Of a stretch of 64,000 nucleotides of DNA, positions 52,404 to 61,229 are shown one piece after another. The notes beneath the pieces are model-generated. The model saw only the letters and a list, made by a program, of their open reading frames with translations. It did no database searches and was not told where the DNA came from. The stretch comes from Polyangiaceae bacterium (GTDB lineage Bacteria > Myxococcota_A > Polyangia > Polyangiales > Polyangiaceae). Numbering within the stretch: position 1 is the stretch's first letter; each line of letters opens with the position of its first letter. The position numbers and the translations under genes are program-made. The stretch lies in contig JAQSWN010000003.1 of the NCBI GenBank assembly GCA_029266615.1, forward strand, positions 1 through 64,000, in the 5' to 3' direction.

Positions 52404-53408
52404 TTAGTGGAGCTTCACGTCCGACGCCGAATACACGCAATACTTGCCGTCCGCGCCGGTGCCGAGCGACTTCGGCTCGTCGCCCGTATCGTTGCCGTCG
52501 TAGCGCTCACAGATTTTCATCGGCGCGGTGGCGAAGATGCTCGTGAACTTCGCGCTGTCTTCGTACTTCTCGTTCACGCCCGCGAGCACGCCCTTGGTGC
52601 CGTTGGCGAGAATGGTATCGAACTCGGATTTACGCTGGTACTGGTCGCCACAGTTTCCACACGAGCGGTACAGCTTGCCGAAGTCCTCCACGAGGAAGTT
52701 CTTCACGTAGACGGTGCCGCCGCCGTTGTGTTGAATCACCTTGTCGGTCGCCTTCTTCGCGCCGCTGTTGGAGATACGATACACGTTCGAGCTGCTGCCG
52801 CCCGAGAGGGTGATTGCGTCTTCGCCCACGTCCTCCCACCACACGTTCTCAATCGTGCAGCTGCCCTCGCAGTGAATGCCGTCGGCGGCCGGCGCGCCGA
52901 TGATGACGTTCTTCAGGGTACCGCCGGCTTTCACCACGAACAGCGGCTCCTGACCTTCGCCTTGCCCGGTGCCGCCCAGGTCACCGCTACCGATGAAGCG
53001 AGCGAGCTTGCCGTCGAAGTCCGAAACCTCTTTGGTGGTCGAGAGCTTTTGGTCCGCGCCCACCGGCGTCGGGAACTTGAAGCCGGGGAGCGAGCCGTTG
53101 TTGCCAGCGGAGCCCCCATTCGTCGTGCCGCTGCTGCCGGTCCCCCCTTGGGGCGAGCCCGTGCCTCCACTCGCGGATCCGGCGGTGACGATCGGGCCGC
53201 CACCCGCCATGCCGGGCGCGCCGCCGGTAGCCGGACCAGCGCCCGTCGAGCTTCCACTCGCCGGGCTGCCCGCGACACCCAACGAACCGCCGACACCTGC
53301 GGTCGTGGAAGCGGTGCCGCCCACGGGGCCTCCCTGGTCGTCTTCGGTGCCGCCCGAGCAAGCCGCCACAACGCCGAGAACCCAAAAGAGAGGAAGGTAT
53401 TGACGCAT
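52404..53408 (-). CDS. Pectate lyase family PL3, lipoprotein
   Basis: A 334-residue exported enzyme. The signal peptide has lipobox VAAC, followed by a long Gly/Ser/Thr-rich linker (about 20-105). The PL3 beta-helix shows AGGTLKNVIIGAPAADGIHCEGSCTIENVWWEDVGEDAITL, then KVIQHNGGGTVYVKNFLVEDFGKLYRSCGNCG. These are the calcium-site acids and the catalytic basic residues of PL3 enzymes, which split polygalacturonate by beta-elimination. It is predicted to act on plant cell-wall pectin at the cell surface. I chose the ATG at 53408; an in-frame TTG lies at 53429. Confidence 0.93.
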   Translation of the reverse strand: MRQYLPLFWVLGVVAACSGGTEDDQGGPVGGTASTTAGVGGSLGVAGSPASGSSTGAGPATGGAPGMAGGGPIVTAGSASGGTGSPQGGTGSSGTTNGGSAGNNGSLPGFKFPTPVGADQKLSTTKEVSDFDGKLARFIGSGDLGGTGQGEGQEPLFVVKAGGTLKNVIIGAPAADGIHCEGSCTIENVWWEDVGEDAITLSGGSSSNVYRISNSGAKKATDKVIQHNGGGTVYVKNFLVEDFGKLYRSCGNCGDQYQRKSEFDTILANGTKGVLAGVNEKYEDSAKFTSIFATAPMKICERYDGNDTGDEPKSLGTGADGKYCVYSASDVKLH

Positions 53409-53493
53409 GTTTTTTCGCGTCGGCCTCAAGGGGCTCGAGCGCGTCCTGGGCTAATGCGACACAGCGCCGCTTCGATCACGGAGCGCTCCGTTT

Positions 53494-54048
53494 TCACTCG
53501 ATTGGGCGAAGCATGACCACCGAATATCCGATGGCGGGTTTGCGGCCGCGGTTCAGGTAAGAGTGGCGCTGGTCGCCGCGGAACACCACCACGTCCCCCT
53601 CTTCCATGTCGAAAGACTCGCCCGAAGCGACGAGCTGCAGCTCGCCGCTCTCGCACGTGAGGTATTCGCGCGTGCCCGCGGTGTGAGGCACGCCCACCAT
53701 GCGCGCCCCAGCCGGCAGCTCCAGCCGCTCGATCTGCATGCCCGGCACCTTGTCCGGCAAGAGTGTGCTCACGCGCACAGTACCCCGAAGCCGCTCGGGC
53801 AGGCTGCCGCGCTTGAAGATTTTTGCAGACGCTCTCGGCTCCGCGACGATCTCCTCGAGGGACACCTGGAAAGCCATCGCCACCGCGTGCAGTACCGCGA
53901 GCGTGGGGTTGCCGTCGCCCGACTCCAGGTTGGCCCAGGTAGCGCGGGGCAAACCGGACAGCTTGGCCATTTGCTGCTGCGTGAAGCCGCGCGCCTGGCG
54001 GAGCTCCCGAATGTTCCGTCCTAGCCGGCCAGATAGCTCCTCGCTCAT
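53494..54048 (-). CDS. XRE-family regulator with C-terminal cupin
   Basis: A 184-residue regulator: helix-turn-helix at the N-terminus (LGRNIRELRQARGFTQQQMAKLSGLPRATWANLESGDGNPTLAVL) and a small cupin barrel (about 100-180) with GVPHTAGTREYLTCESGELQLV and GDVVVFRGDQRHSYLN. Such proteins sense a small ligand with the cupin and repress nearby genes. The ATG at 54048 is divergent from the SDR gene; two TTGGCA palindromes lie between them. Confidence 0.9.
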   Translation of the reverse strand: MSEELSGRLGRNIRELRQARGFTQQQMAKLSGLPRATWANLESGDGNPTLAVLHAVAMAFQVSLEEIVAEPRASAKIFKRGSLPERLRGTVRVSTLLPDKVPGMQIERLELPAGARMVGVPHTAGTREYLTCESGELQLVASGESFDMEEGDVVVFRGDQRHSYLNRGRKPAIGYSVVMLRPIE

Positions 54049-54051
54049 GCT

Positions 54052-54086
54052 TTGGCATTCTGCCAACGCATTGGCAGGTTTGCCAA
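54052..54086. promoter_or_regulatory. Two TTGGCA/TGCCAA palindromes, probable XRE-cupin operators
   Basis: TTGGCA-TTC-TGCCAA (54052-54066) and TTGGCA-GGTT-TGCCAA (54071-54086) are two dyads with the same half-sites between divergent genes. The first begins just before the regulator start codon. They should mediate autoregulation and control of the SDR/QueA-like pair. Confidence 0.65.
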
Positions 54087-54117
54087 CACTCTAGCAAACG
54101 GCCGCCATGCTCCCCCC

Positions 54118-54858
54118 ATGAGCAATGACATACTGGTCTTTTCGGGAGTATCCGCGTTGGTGACGGGAGCCAGCCGCGGCCTCGGTAAGGCGCTCGCCCT
54201 CCAACTCGCGGCCGCGGGCGCGCGGGTCGTGCTGGTCGCGCGCTCAGCGGCCGAGCTGTCGAGCGTCGCGGAGGCGATCAGGGCCCAGGGCGGTGAAGCG
54301 CACGCGCTGCCCGCGGACGTTTCGCGCAAGGAGGACACGTACGCCATTGCCGGGGCGGCGGCCGCCCTCGTCGGCCCGGTGGACCTATTGATCCACAACG
54401 CGAGCGCTTTGGGTCCAACGCCGCTACGCCTATTGCTCGACACCGACTGCGAAGATTTGCAGTCGGTTTTGGAGACCAACGTGGTCGGCCCCTTCCGTCT
54501 GAGCAAGGCCGTGGGCGGCTCGATGGCGCTGCGCAAGACGGGGACCATCCTGCACGTGAGCTCGGACGCGAGCGTCAACGCGTACGAGCGTTGGGGCGCG
54601 TACTCGGTTTCGAAAGCCGCGCTCGACCACTTGTCCCGCATTTGGGCCGCCGAGCTCGAGGAACGCGGCGTGCGCGTGCTGTCGGTGGATCCGGGCGAGA
54701 TGGCGACCATGATGCACCAGCAAGCCGTGCCGGACGCAGATCCGAGCACGCTTTCGTCCCCGAGTGACGTGGCCTCTCGAATCCTTCGTATGCTCGCCGA
54801 TCCGAGCGTAAAAACGGGTCGTCGCGTGGAAGCGCAGAGCTGGAGGGAGGCGTCATGA
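54118..54858 (+). CDS. SDR-family oxidoreductase, partner of the QueA-like gene
   Basis: A 246-residue SDR: cofactor site LVTGASRGLGKALALQL, LLIHNASALGPTPLR, catalytic Ser in LHVSSDASVNAYE, and YSVSK for YxxxK. The C-terminus has SVDPGEMATMMHQQAVPDADP. Its stop overlaps the QueA-like start (ATGA, 54855-54858), so the pair is coupled. Substrate unknown; the context suggests that both proteins act in one small-molecule or RNA modification step. Confidence 0.92.
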   Translation: MSNDILVFSGVSALVTGASRGLGKALALQLAAAGARVVLVARSAAELSSVAEAIRAQGGEAHALPADVSRKEDTYAIAGAAAALVGPVDLLIHNASALGPTPLRLLLDTDCEDLQSVLETNVVGPFRLSKAVGGSMALRKTGTILHVSSDASVNAYERWGAYSVSKAALDHLSRIWAAELEERGVRVLSVDPGEMATMMHQQAVPDADPSTLSSPSDVASRILRMLADPSVKTGRRVEAQSWREAS

Positions 54859-55916
54859 GCGCTCGTCTATCGCTGCCCATCGCGCCCGCGCGCGCCCCCC
54901 GGCAAGGATTTCAGCGGGAACGCCTCCTGGTCATCGACCCGCTCACCCGCCGCGTAGGCGACTACATGATCGCCGAGCTGCCCCGCTTGCTAGGCTCCGG
55001 GGACGTGCTGGTCGTCAATGACGCGGCCACGCTGCCCGCATCCCTGCGCGTGGACGACGAGCTGGAGCTGCGGCTGGTCGCGGCGCACGACGACGGGGCT
55101 TACGAAGCCGTGGCCCTCGGCGCGGGTGACGACCGGGTACCAACGGAAGAGCGCGGAGCTCCCCGTCGCCTTCACGAAGGGCAGCGGCTGCGCTTCGATG
55201 ACGACCTGGCGGCGCGGGTCCTGCACGTGGACGCCGACGAGCCGCGGCTCGTGCGGATTCGTTTCGACAGCCGCGATGCGGCGCTGCTTTCGAGCTTGTA
55301 TCGCCACGGCAAGCCCATTCAATACGCCTACCTGAGCGGGGCCCTTTCGCTCTGGGATATCCAGAACCGCTACGCCTCGCGTCCCTGGGCTTTCGAGATG
55401 CCCTCTGCGGGACGGCCGCTCACGTTCGAGGCACTGTTCGAGCTGGAACGGCGCGGGGCAACCGTGAGCTATGTCACGCACGCGGCAGGCGTCTCGTCCA
55501 CCGGCAGTGCCGCGCTCGACGCCCGATTGCCGCTCGCCGAGCGTTACGAAATTCCCGAGGCGACCGCAGAGTCCGTGCGGCGCGCCCACCGCGCCGGCGG
55601 ACGCGTCGTCGCCGCGGGCACCAGCGTCGTGCGGGCCTTGGAGGCTGGCGCCGAACCCACAGCCGCCCTGCAAGCGGGCGCAGGAGAGACCACGCTGCGG
55701 CTCGGCCCAAGCTACGAGCCGCGAGTGGTGGATGGGCTGCTCACTGGCCTGCACGAGCCGGGAACCAGCCACTTCGAGCTTTTGGAGGCGTTCGCGCCGC
55801 GACCGCTGCTGCTCCGCGCGGTCGAGCATGCCGCCAGGACCGGCTACTTGCAGCATGAGCTGGGTGACTCGTGCCTGATCCTGGCGGGTGCCTTGATGGA
55901 GGGCCTCCCCTCTTAG
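54855..55916 (+). CDS. QueA-like S-adenosylmethionine:tRNA ribosyltransferase-isomerase paralog
   Basis: A 353-residue protein with the QueA fold: DVLVVNDAATLPASL in place of the usual NDTRVIPARL, RYASRPWAFEMPSAGRPLTF, a THAAGVSSTG segment, and VVAAGTSVVRALEA with a LLTGLHEPGTSHFELLEAFA end. Canonical QueA makes epoxyqueuosine in tRNA from preQ1-tRNA and SAM. The changed N-terminal substrate motif and the pairing with an SDR and an XRE-cupin regulator mark this as a divergent paralog of the type also seen in actinobacteria. Whether it acts on tRNA is open. No other queuosine gene is nearby. Confidence 0.8.
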   Translation: MSARLSLPIAPARAPRQGFQRERLLVIDPLTRRVGDYMIAELPRLLGSGDVLVVNDAATLPASLRVDDELELRLVAAHDDGAYEAVALGAGDDRVPTEERGAPRRLHEGQRLRFDDDLAARVLHVDADEPRLVRIRFDSRDAALLSSLYRHGKPIQYAYLSGALSLWDIQNRYASRPWAFEMPSAGRPLTFEALFELERRGATVSYVTHAAGVSSTGSAALDARLPLAERYEIPEATAESVRRAHRAGGRVVAAGTSVVRALEAGAEPTAALQAGAGETTLRLGPSYEPRVVDGLLTGLHEPGTSHFELLEAFAPRPLLLRAVEHAARTGYLQHELGDSCLILAGALMEGLPS

Positions 55917-55918
55917 GT

Positions 55919-56599
55919 TCAGAGCGCGGGCGTTGCAGGGGCCGCCGGCGCTTGCGCCGGCGGAGCCTTGCCGTCCGGGCCGCCCCGGAAGTGTCGGCCA
56001 TGCTCACCGCGCATCGGCTTGAGCTTGCCCGCCTCGAACGCGGTCTTCAGCTCCTCGGCGGTCAGCTTCTGGTCGCCATTGGCGTCGGCCACGCTGAGCT
56101 TGGCCCAGTGCTCGCCGACCTCGGACTGGTCGAGCGTGCCGTCGTGGTTTGCGTCCTTCTTGTCGAAGCGCTCTTTGGCGCGCTCCATGAATTTGGCTTG
56201 ATGCGCGGCTTGCTTGGCCTTGAAGTGCGTCTCGAGCTCGGCCTTGCTGACGACGCTATCTCCGCTGGTGTCGATATCCCCGATGCGCTCTTGCATGCGC
56301 TCCGGGAGCTCCGCGGCTTCGAGTTGGCCGTTCTTGTTGGCGTCGAAGCGCTCGATCATCTTGTCGGGCGAAGGGGGGCCAAAGCGATGCTCACCCCGTG
56401 GGCCTCGCCGGTCGCCGCGCGCGCCGGGGCGACCGTCGCGCATTGCCTCAGGGGCGGGCGTGCCTTGGGCTTCTTGGGTGAGGGCCGCGCCCTGGGTCTG
56501 GTCAGCCGGCTCCACCTCGGAGCCGCCACAAGCCACCAGGCCCAAGCTCGAAAGCAAAACGGCGAAAGTAGTGGTAGTGAGGATGGTCGATGTCTTCAT
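55919..56599 (-). CDS. EF-hand calcium-binding lipoprotein
   Basis: A 226-residue exported protein with lipobox LVAC. After a Gln/Gly/Arg-rich linker there are four EF-hand loops: DANKNGQLEAAE, DTSGDSVVSKAE, DANHDGTLDQSE and DANGDQKLTAEE. The second and fourth depart from consensus slightly. The tail is Gly/Pro/Ala/His-rich. It probably binds Ca2+ at the cell surface or periplasm; partner unknown. It is divergent from the ECF sigma operon, which might regulate it. Confidence 0.87.
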   Translation of the reverse strand: MKTSTILTTTTFAVLLSSLGLVACGGSEVEPADQTQGAALTQEAQGTPAPEAMRDGRPGARGDRRGPRGEHRFGPPSPDKMIERFDANKNGQLEAAELPERMQERIGDIDTSGDSVVSKAELETHFKAKQAAHQAKFMERAKERFDKKDANHDGTLDQSEVGEHWAKLSVADANGDQKLTAEELKTAFEAGKLKPMRGEHGRHFRGGPDGKAPPAQAPAAPATPAL

Positions 56600-56739
56600 G
56601 GTCTGTCGTGCTCCAGTCAGCGGGTGCGACGCCGCCCGGTCGCGGAGCCCTACTGAGCTCACCTCCGTTTTTTTCGTCCGTAGGGGTCCCGCCCGCCTCG
56701 GCGTCCAACCCGATTGAGTGATCCAATTACGGAGAATCA

Positions 56740-57267
56740 TTGGACAATCTGACAGAGGCCGTGACGCGCGTCCGTACGGGAGACGCGGCGGCTTTTCAAC
56801 AGGTCGTCGACGCCACCAGTGCTCGCCTCGTCAGGCTGGCCGCTAGGATGCTGGGCAACGTCGTGGACGCGGAGGACGTCGTGCAGGAAGCGTACGTGAA
56901 GGCATACCGATCGCTGACGACAGGCGAGTTCGACGGACGGGCCAACGTCTCCACCTGGCTCTATCGCATCGTCACGAATCAGGCGATAGACGCGATGCGC
57001 AGCCGCGCGCGCCGCCCCAAGCCGACGGACACGGCGGACGAATCGACTTCGGATCTGGCGTCGGCCGAGCAAAAGATGGCGCTCGCCGAGCTGTCGGATT
57101 GGATGAGCGACTTGCCCGCGGACCAGCGCGCAGCCTTGGTGCTGAAGGCCGTAGAAGGCATGACGTCTCCGGAGATCGCGGAAATTTTGCAGTGTAGCGA
57201 GGGCGCGGTCGAGCAACGGCTGGTACGAGCCCGCGCGGCGCTGCGCAAGAGGAGCGAAGGCCAATGA
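56740..57267 (+). CDS. ECF-type RNA polymerase sigma factor
   Basis: A 175-residue sigma factor with region 2 (VRLAARMLGNVVDAEDVVQEAYVKAYRSL and WLYRIVTNQAIDAMRSR) and region 4 (LPADQRAALVLKAVEGMTSPEIAEILQCSEGAVEQRLVRARAALRK). The start is a TTG at 56740 with GGAG 5 bases before it. The next gene overlaps (57264-57267), a small membrane protein likely to be its anti-sigma factor. The arrangement of sigma, small membrane protein and periplasmic sensor resembles cnrYXH-type metal or stress systems. Confidence 0.93.
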   Translation: MDNLTEAVTRVRTGDAAAFQQVVDATSARLVRLAARMLGNVVDAEDVVQEAYVKAYRSLTTGEFDGRANVSTWLYRIVTNQAIDAMRSRARRPKPTDTADESTSDLASAEQKMALAELSDWMSDLPADQRAALVLKAVEGMTSPEIAEILQCSEGAVEQRLVRARAALRKRSEGQ

Positions 57268-57533
57268 GCCATGAAGAAGACATCGACGAAAAGCTTGCCC
57301 GCCTGGCCGGCGCGACCGCGAGCGTAGGGCCGCGTGCGAATTTCTCGAGCCGAGTCATGCAGCGCATCGGTGAGGAGCAGCTCGGGACCTTGTACGCGCT
57401 GCGCACCCCCGCAAGGCGCTTCCTACCACTAGGAATGCTGGCCGCGGCCATGGCCCTGTTCTGGGCTGTCTCGGTGGACAACCAGGTCAGCGAGGCGCTG
57501 GCTTCGAGCGACGACATGGAGCTCGTTTGGTAA
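57264..57533 (+). CDS. Small membrane protein, probable anti-sigma factor
   Basis: An 89-residue protein: a soluble N-terminal part (about 1-50, with DEKLARLAGATASVGPRANFSSRVMQRI), one membrane helix (FLPLGMLAAAMALFWAVSV) and a short periplasmic tail. No zinc-binding anti-sigma His-x3-Cys-x2-Cys motif is present. Topology and its place between the ECF sigma and the CnrX-like gene suggest an anti-sigma factor of the CnrY type. It overlaps the sigma gene and its stop overlaps the next start (TAATG). Confidence 0.7.
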   Translation: MSHEEDIDEKLARLAGATASVGPRANFSSRVMQRIGEEQLGTLYALRTPARRFLPLGMLAAAMALFWAVSVDNQVSEALASSDDMELVW

Positions 57534-57961
57534 TGAGCCCGAAGCTCAAGGTTTACGGCGTCGTGCTCGGTATCTTCGTGCTCGGCGCGGGCGCGGGTGG
57601 AGCCGCCGGTTACGCGGTGGCCAGCAAGCGGCTAGCGGAAGCGCTCAGCGACGAGCGACCGGCGCAGGGTGACGCGCGACGGGCGGTCGCGGCCATCTCG
57701 CGCGAGCTGGATTTGAGCCGCGAGCAGCGGCAAAAAGTGCGCGACATCATGGAGCGCCACCGCGGCGAGAACCGCGAGCTGATGCGGGCCATGGTCGAAA
57801 AGTGTGGTGACGACTTGCAAGGCCTGCGAAAGCGCGTAGACGCCGAAATCAAACAAGTGCTCGATCCGGAGCAGCAGAAGCGCTTCGACGAGCTCACGGC
57901 AAGGCGTGGCAAGCTGTTCCCGCTCGGCGGCGCCGGTCCGCGGCGTCACAAGGGAGACTGA
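57533..57961 (+). CDS. CpxP/Spy/CnrX-like periplasmic sensor protein
   Basis: A 142-residue protein with an N-terminal membrane helix (VYGVVLGIFVLGAGAGGAAGYAVA) and a helical hairpin periplasmic domain: LDLSREQRQKVRDIMERHRGENRELMRAMVEKC and IKQVLDPEQQKRFDELTARRG, an LTxxQ-like pattern of heavy-metal sensors and Spy chaperones. It most likely senses metal or misfolded protein and controls the sigma factor through the small membrane protein. Start ATG at 57533 overlaps the previous stop. Confidence 0.82.
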   Translation: MSPKLKVYGVVLGIFVLGAGAGGAAGYAVASKRLAEALSDERPAQGDARRAVAAISRELDLSREQRQKVRDIMERHRGENRELMRAMVEKCGDDLQGLRKRVDAEIKQVLDPEQQKRFDELTARRGKLFPLGGAGPRRHKGD

Positions 57962-57991
57962 CGCAACCGTTCGTCAGTGCTACGGCCCGCC

Positions 57992-58864
57992 ATGCGTTCG
58001 CTCCTATTCGGCTCGCTCCTGTGGCTCGCGGCGTGCGGCGCGGCCGCACCCAGCGCCGCTCCGTCGAGTGCAAAAGCCGCCGCCATGCCCCGCGCGAGCG
58101 GAGCTGACAGCCCCGCCGCTTCGAACGGCCTCGCCCCCCTCCCCGAAGCCTCACAGGCGTTCGCGGCCGCACGCGTCACCGGCACGATGGCGTTGTTCGA
58201 CAGCAAGGACGGCGTAGTCGCGTGCAGCGACGCCGAGCGCTGCGAGACCGCCGTCACGCCCGCCTCCACGTTCAAGATTCCTCACAGCATGATCGCACTC
58301 GAAACGGGAGTCGTCGAAGGTCCCGACACGATTTTGCCGTGGGACAAGCAGCAATATTGGAACGAGGCCTGGAATTCCGACCTCTCGCTGCGCGACGCCT
58401 TCCGCTTCTCGTGCTTGCCTTGCTACCGCGCGATCGCGCGCAAGGTGGGGGAAGCGGCCGAGCACGAGTGGCTGCACAAGCTGAGCTACGGCAACGAGAG
58501 CACCGGCGGCGGAGCGGACAGGTTCTGGCTGGACGCGGGGCTGCTCATTTCGCCTCTCCAGCAAATCGACTTCTTGCGTCGCTTCGACGGGGGCAAGCTG
58601 CCCATCTCGGAACGCACCGCGGATTTGGTACGCGACATCATGACGCTGGACGTGACCGAGTCGTACGTCCTTCGCGGCAAGACTGGCACGACTCTGCCTC
58701 CGGAAGAGTCCAAGCTCGTGGCTTGGTTCGTGGGTTGGCTGGAGGTAGGCGAGCGCCGAGTGTACTTCGCGACCCTCATCGACGGTACGACGCCGGGCGT
58801 CGACCCGATGCAGGTCCGTCGCCCGCTGACCGAGAGCGTGCTGCGCAGCCGCGGCTTGATGTAG
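57992..58864 (+). CDS. Class D beta-lactamase, lipoprotein
   Basis: A 290-residue serine beta-lactamase of the OXA fold. Lipobox LAAC at the N-terminus, then an Ala/Ser-rich linker. Class D motifs are all visible: STFK with Ser92 and Lys95, S-x-V-like SCL at 140-142, YGN at 166-168, FWLD with Trp179, and KTG at 230-232. It should hydrolyse penicillins at the periplasmic side of a membrane. The SxV motif is SCLPCY, unusual with two Cys. I chose the ATG at 57992; an in-frame GTG is at 57977. It is 30 bp after the sensor gene, so it might belong to the sigma operon and be induced by envelope stress. Confidence 0.9.
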   Translation: MRSLLFGSLLWLAACGAAAPSAAPSSAKAAAMPRASGADSPAASNGLAPLPEASQAFAAARVTGTMALFDSKDGVVACSDAERCETAVTPASTFKIPHSMIALETGVVEGPDTILPWDKQQYWNEAWNSDLSLRDAFRFSCLPCYRAIARKVGEAAEHEWLHKLSYGNESTGGGADRFWLDAGLLISPLQQIDFLRRFDGGKLPISERTADLVRDIMTLDVTESYVLRGKTGTTLPPEESKLVAWFVGWLEVGERRVYFATLIDGTTPGVDPMQVRRPLTESVLRSRGLM

Positions 58865-58872
58865 CCGCCCTC

Positions 58873-58890
58873 GCCGCCCTGCTGGGCGGC
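58873..58890 (+). terminator. GC hairpin after the beta-lactamase gene
   Basis: GCCGCCC (58873-58879) and GGGCGGC (58884-58890) form a 7-bp stem with a TGCT loop, shortly after the stop codon. There is no T-run. A second dyad, GCCTCC/GGAGGC, follows between about 58911 and 58940. Together they may slow or end transcription. Confidence 0.35.
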
Positions 58891-58987
58891 GTCGAACAAA
58901 CAAAAGCTCGGCCTCCCCCCTTGCACCTGTAAGGAGGCGAGCGAGGCCGCGTTGAGAGCCATCGAGCTTGCAGCCCTTCGGAGGGAA

Positions 58988-59863
58988 ATGGCCACTCATC
59001 GCAATCTTTTAGGCATTTTGATGCTCACGGTCGCAGCCTCGGGAGGCTGCCGGAATGCGGAGCCATCCGCGAGCGCGAGTCGGGCGACGACGCCCGTGAG
59101 CCCGGGTCCGGGAGGCCCCGCCCACGCCGGAGCCGCGGCTTCGGGCTCCAAGGAGCAGATGCCCGCCACCGCGCGCAAGGTGATCCGCAGCGCAGAGCTG
59201 CGAATGGAGGTGGCTTCCCCGAGCGACGCGGAAGCGAAGGTGAGCGAGCTGGTGGAGCGGCTCGGGGGCTACGTCGCGAGCTCGGAGCATCAGGCGGTTT
59301 CGGGAGCGGAGCGACGTGCCGTCTTTTCGCTGCGCGTGCCTTCGGCGCGCCTGGAGGAGGCGCTGCGGGAGCTCAAGAAGCTCAGCGTCGGTCCGCAAGA
59401 CGAGAAGATCGGCAGCGATGACGTGACGGACGAGTACATCGACGTCGGCGCGCGCGTCGCCAATCAGATCGCGCTCGAGAAGCAGCTCGTGCAGATACTC
59501 GGGCAGGCGACCAACGTGGACCAAGCCATCAAGGTGCACCACGAGCTTTCGAGCGTGCGCACGGAGATCGATCGCTTGCAGGGTCGGCTCCGCTTCTTGG
59601 AGACCGAGTCGGCGCTGGCCAAGGTCACCCTCACGCTCCTTCCCCAACCGCAGGTGCTGGCAACGGCCCCCGCCACGTTTTGGGATCAGCTCCGCGATGC
59701 GACGTGGCAGTCCGTTCAAAACGCACGCGCCATCGCGCTCGGGGCCGTTCTTCTTGCGGTGCAGGTTGCGGGCGTGCTCGTTCCACTGGCGGCGCTGCTC
59801 GCAGGGCCGCTGACGCTTCTGCTGTGGTGGCGCCGGCGTCGCTACCAAAGGCTCGTGGCGTAA
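58988..59863 (+). CDS. DUF4349 domain lipoprotein
   Basis: A 291-residue exported protein: signal peptide with a Gly-Gly-Cys lipobox (ASGGC), a Pro/Gly/Ala-rich linker, and a DUF4349 domain (KVIRSAELRMEVASPSDAEAKVSELVERLGGYVASSEHQ and FSLRVPSARLEEALRELKKL). A coiled coil follows (KVHHELSSVRTEIDRLQGRLRFLE), then a C-terminal membrane helix (AIALGAVLLAVQVAGVLVPLAALLAG) and a basic tail. DUF4349 proteins are envelope proteins of unknown function, present in many Gram-positive and Gram-negative bacteria. GGAGG precedes the ATG. Confidence 0.87.
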   Translation: MATHRNLLGILMLTVAASGGCRNAEPSASASRATTPVSPGPGGPAHAGAAASGSKEQMPATARKVIRSAELRMEVASPSDAEAKVSELVERLGGYVASSEHQAVSGAERRAVFSLRVPSARLEEALRELKKLSVGPQDEKIGSDDVTDEYIDVGARVANQIALEKQLVQILGQATNVDQAIKVHHELSSVRTEIDRLQGRLRFLETESALAKVTLTLLPQPQVLATAPATFWDQLRDATWQSVQNARAIALGAVLLAVQVAGVLVPLAALLAGPLTLLLWWRRRRYQRLVA

Positions 59864-59927
59864 CCGCACGTAAACGCCGCCGCACAGCGCCCTTGTGGGA
59901 GACGGTGGCGACGGATACTGTCATGGT

Positions 59928-60742
<815 letters not shown>

Positions 60743-60746
<4 letters not shown>

Positions 60747-61216
60747 AGCGTGGCGAGGAGCCGCGCTAAGTACTCCGCGGCGGCGGGGTCGCCTTCGTGT
60801 GGCGCCCACGGCGCGAGCTGTTTGTCAGTGGCCGCGTCGTACGGTCCCGCCTTCACTTCGAAGCACACCGCCGTCTCCGTGAGGGCCGCGACGGTGTGCC
60901 AAAGGCCGGGCGCCAAGTCGATGCCGAGCAAGCCGTCTCGACCGAGGATGTGCCGCTCGGTGACGGTGCCGACGTCGTCGAACACGAACAGGGCGAGCTC
61001 ACCGCGGAGCATCACGAAGCTCTCCGGCTTGGGCACCAGCAGGTGCCGGTGCGGCGCCGCGTAGCTGCCGCGCGTCCACGCGTTGAGGAAGCGATGCAGG
61101 CTTGCGGCGAGGTCGGGATGAAAGTTGTGGTTGATGCGCCCGCGCGGCGACCCCGCAGCGCGCGAGAGCGTCGCGTCGAGCAGCGCTTCGTCGATGAGCT
61201 GAACTGGCCCGGCCAT
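60743..61216 (-). CDS. WbuC-family cupin fold metalloprotein
   Basis: A 157-residue cupin. NHNFHPDLAASLHRFLNAWTRGSYAAPHRH holds the metal-binding His residues, with GIDLAPGLWHTVAALTETAVCFEVKAGPYD in the second half. WbuC-type proteins are often encoded near O-antigen or surface polysaccharide genes; here no such genes are adjacent, so function is unknown. It lies 13 bp downstream of the DUF1501 gene on the same strand and could be cotranscribed. Confidence 0.85.
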
Positions 61217-61229
61217 GAGCCTAGCCTAG

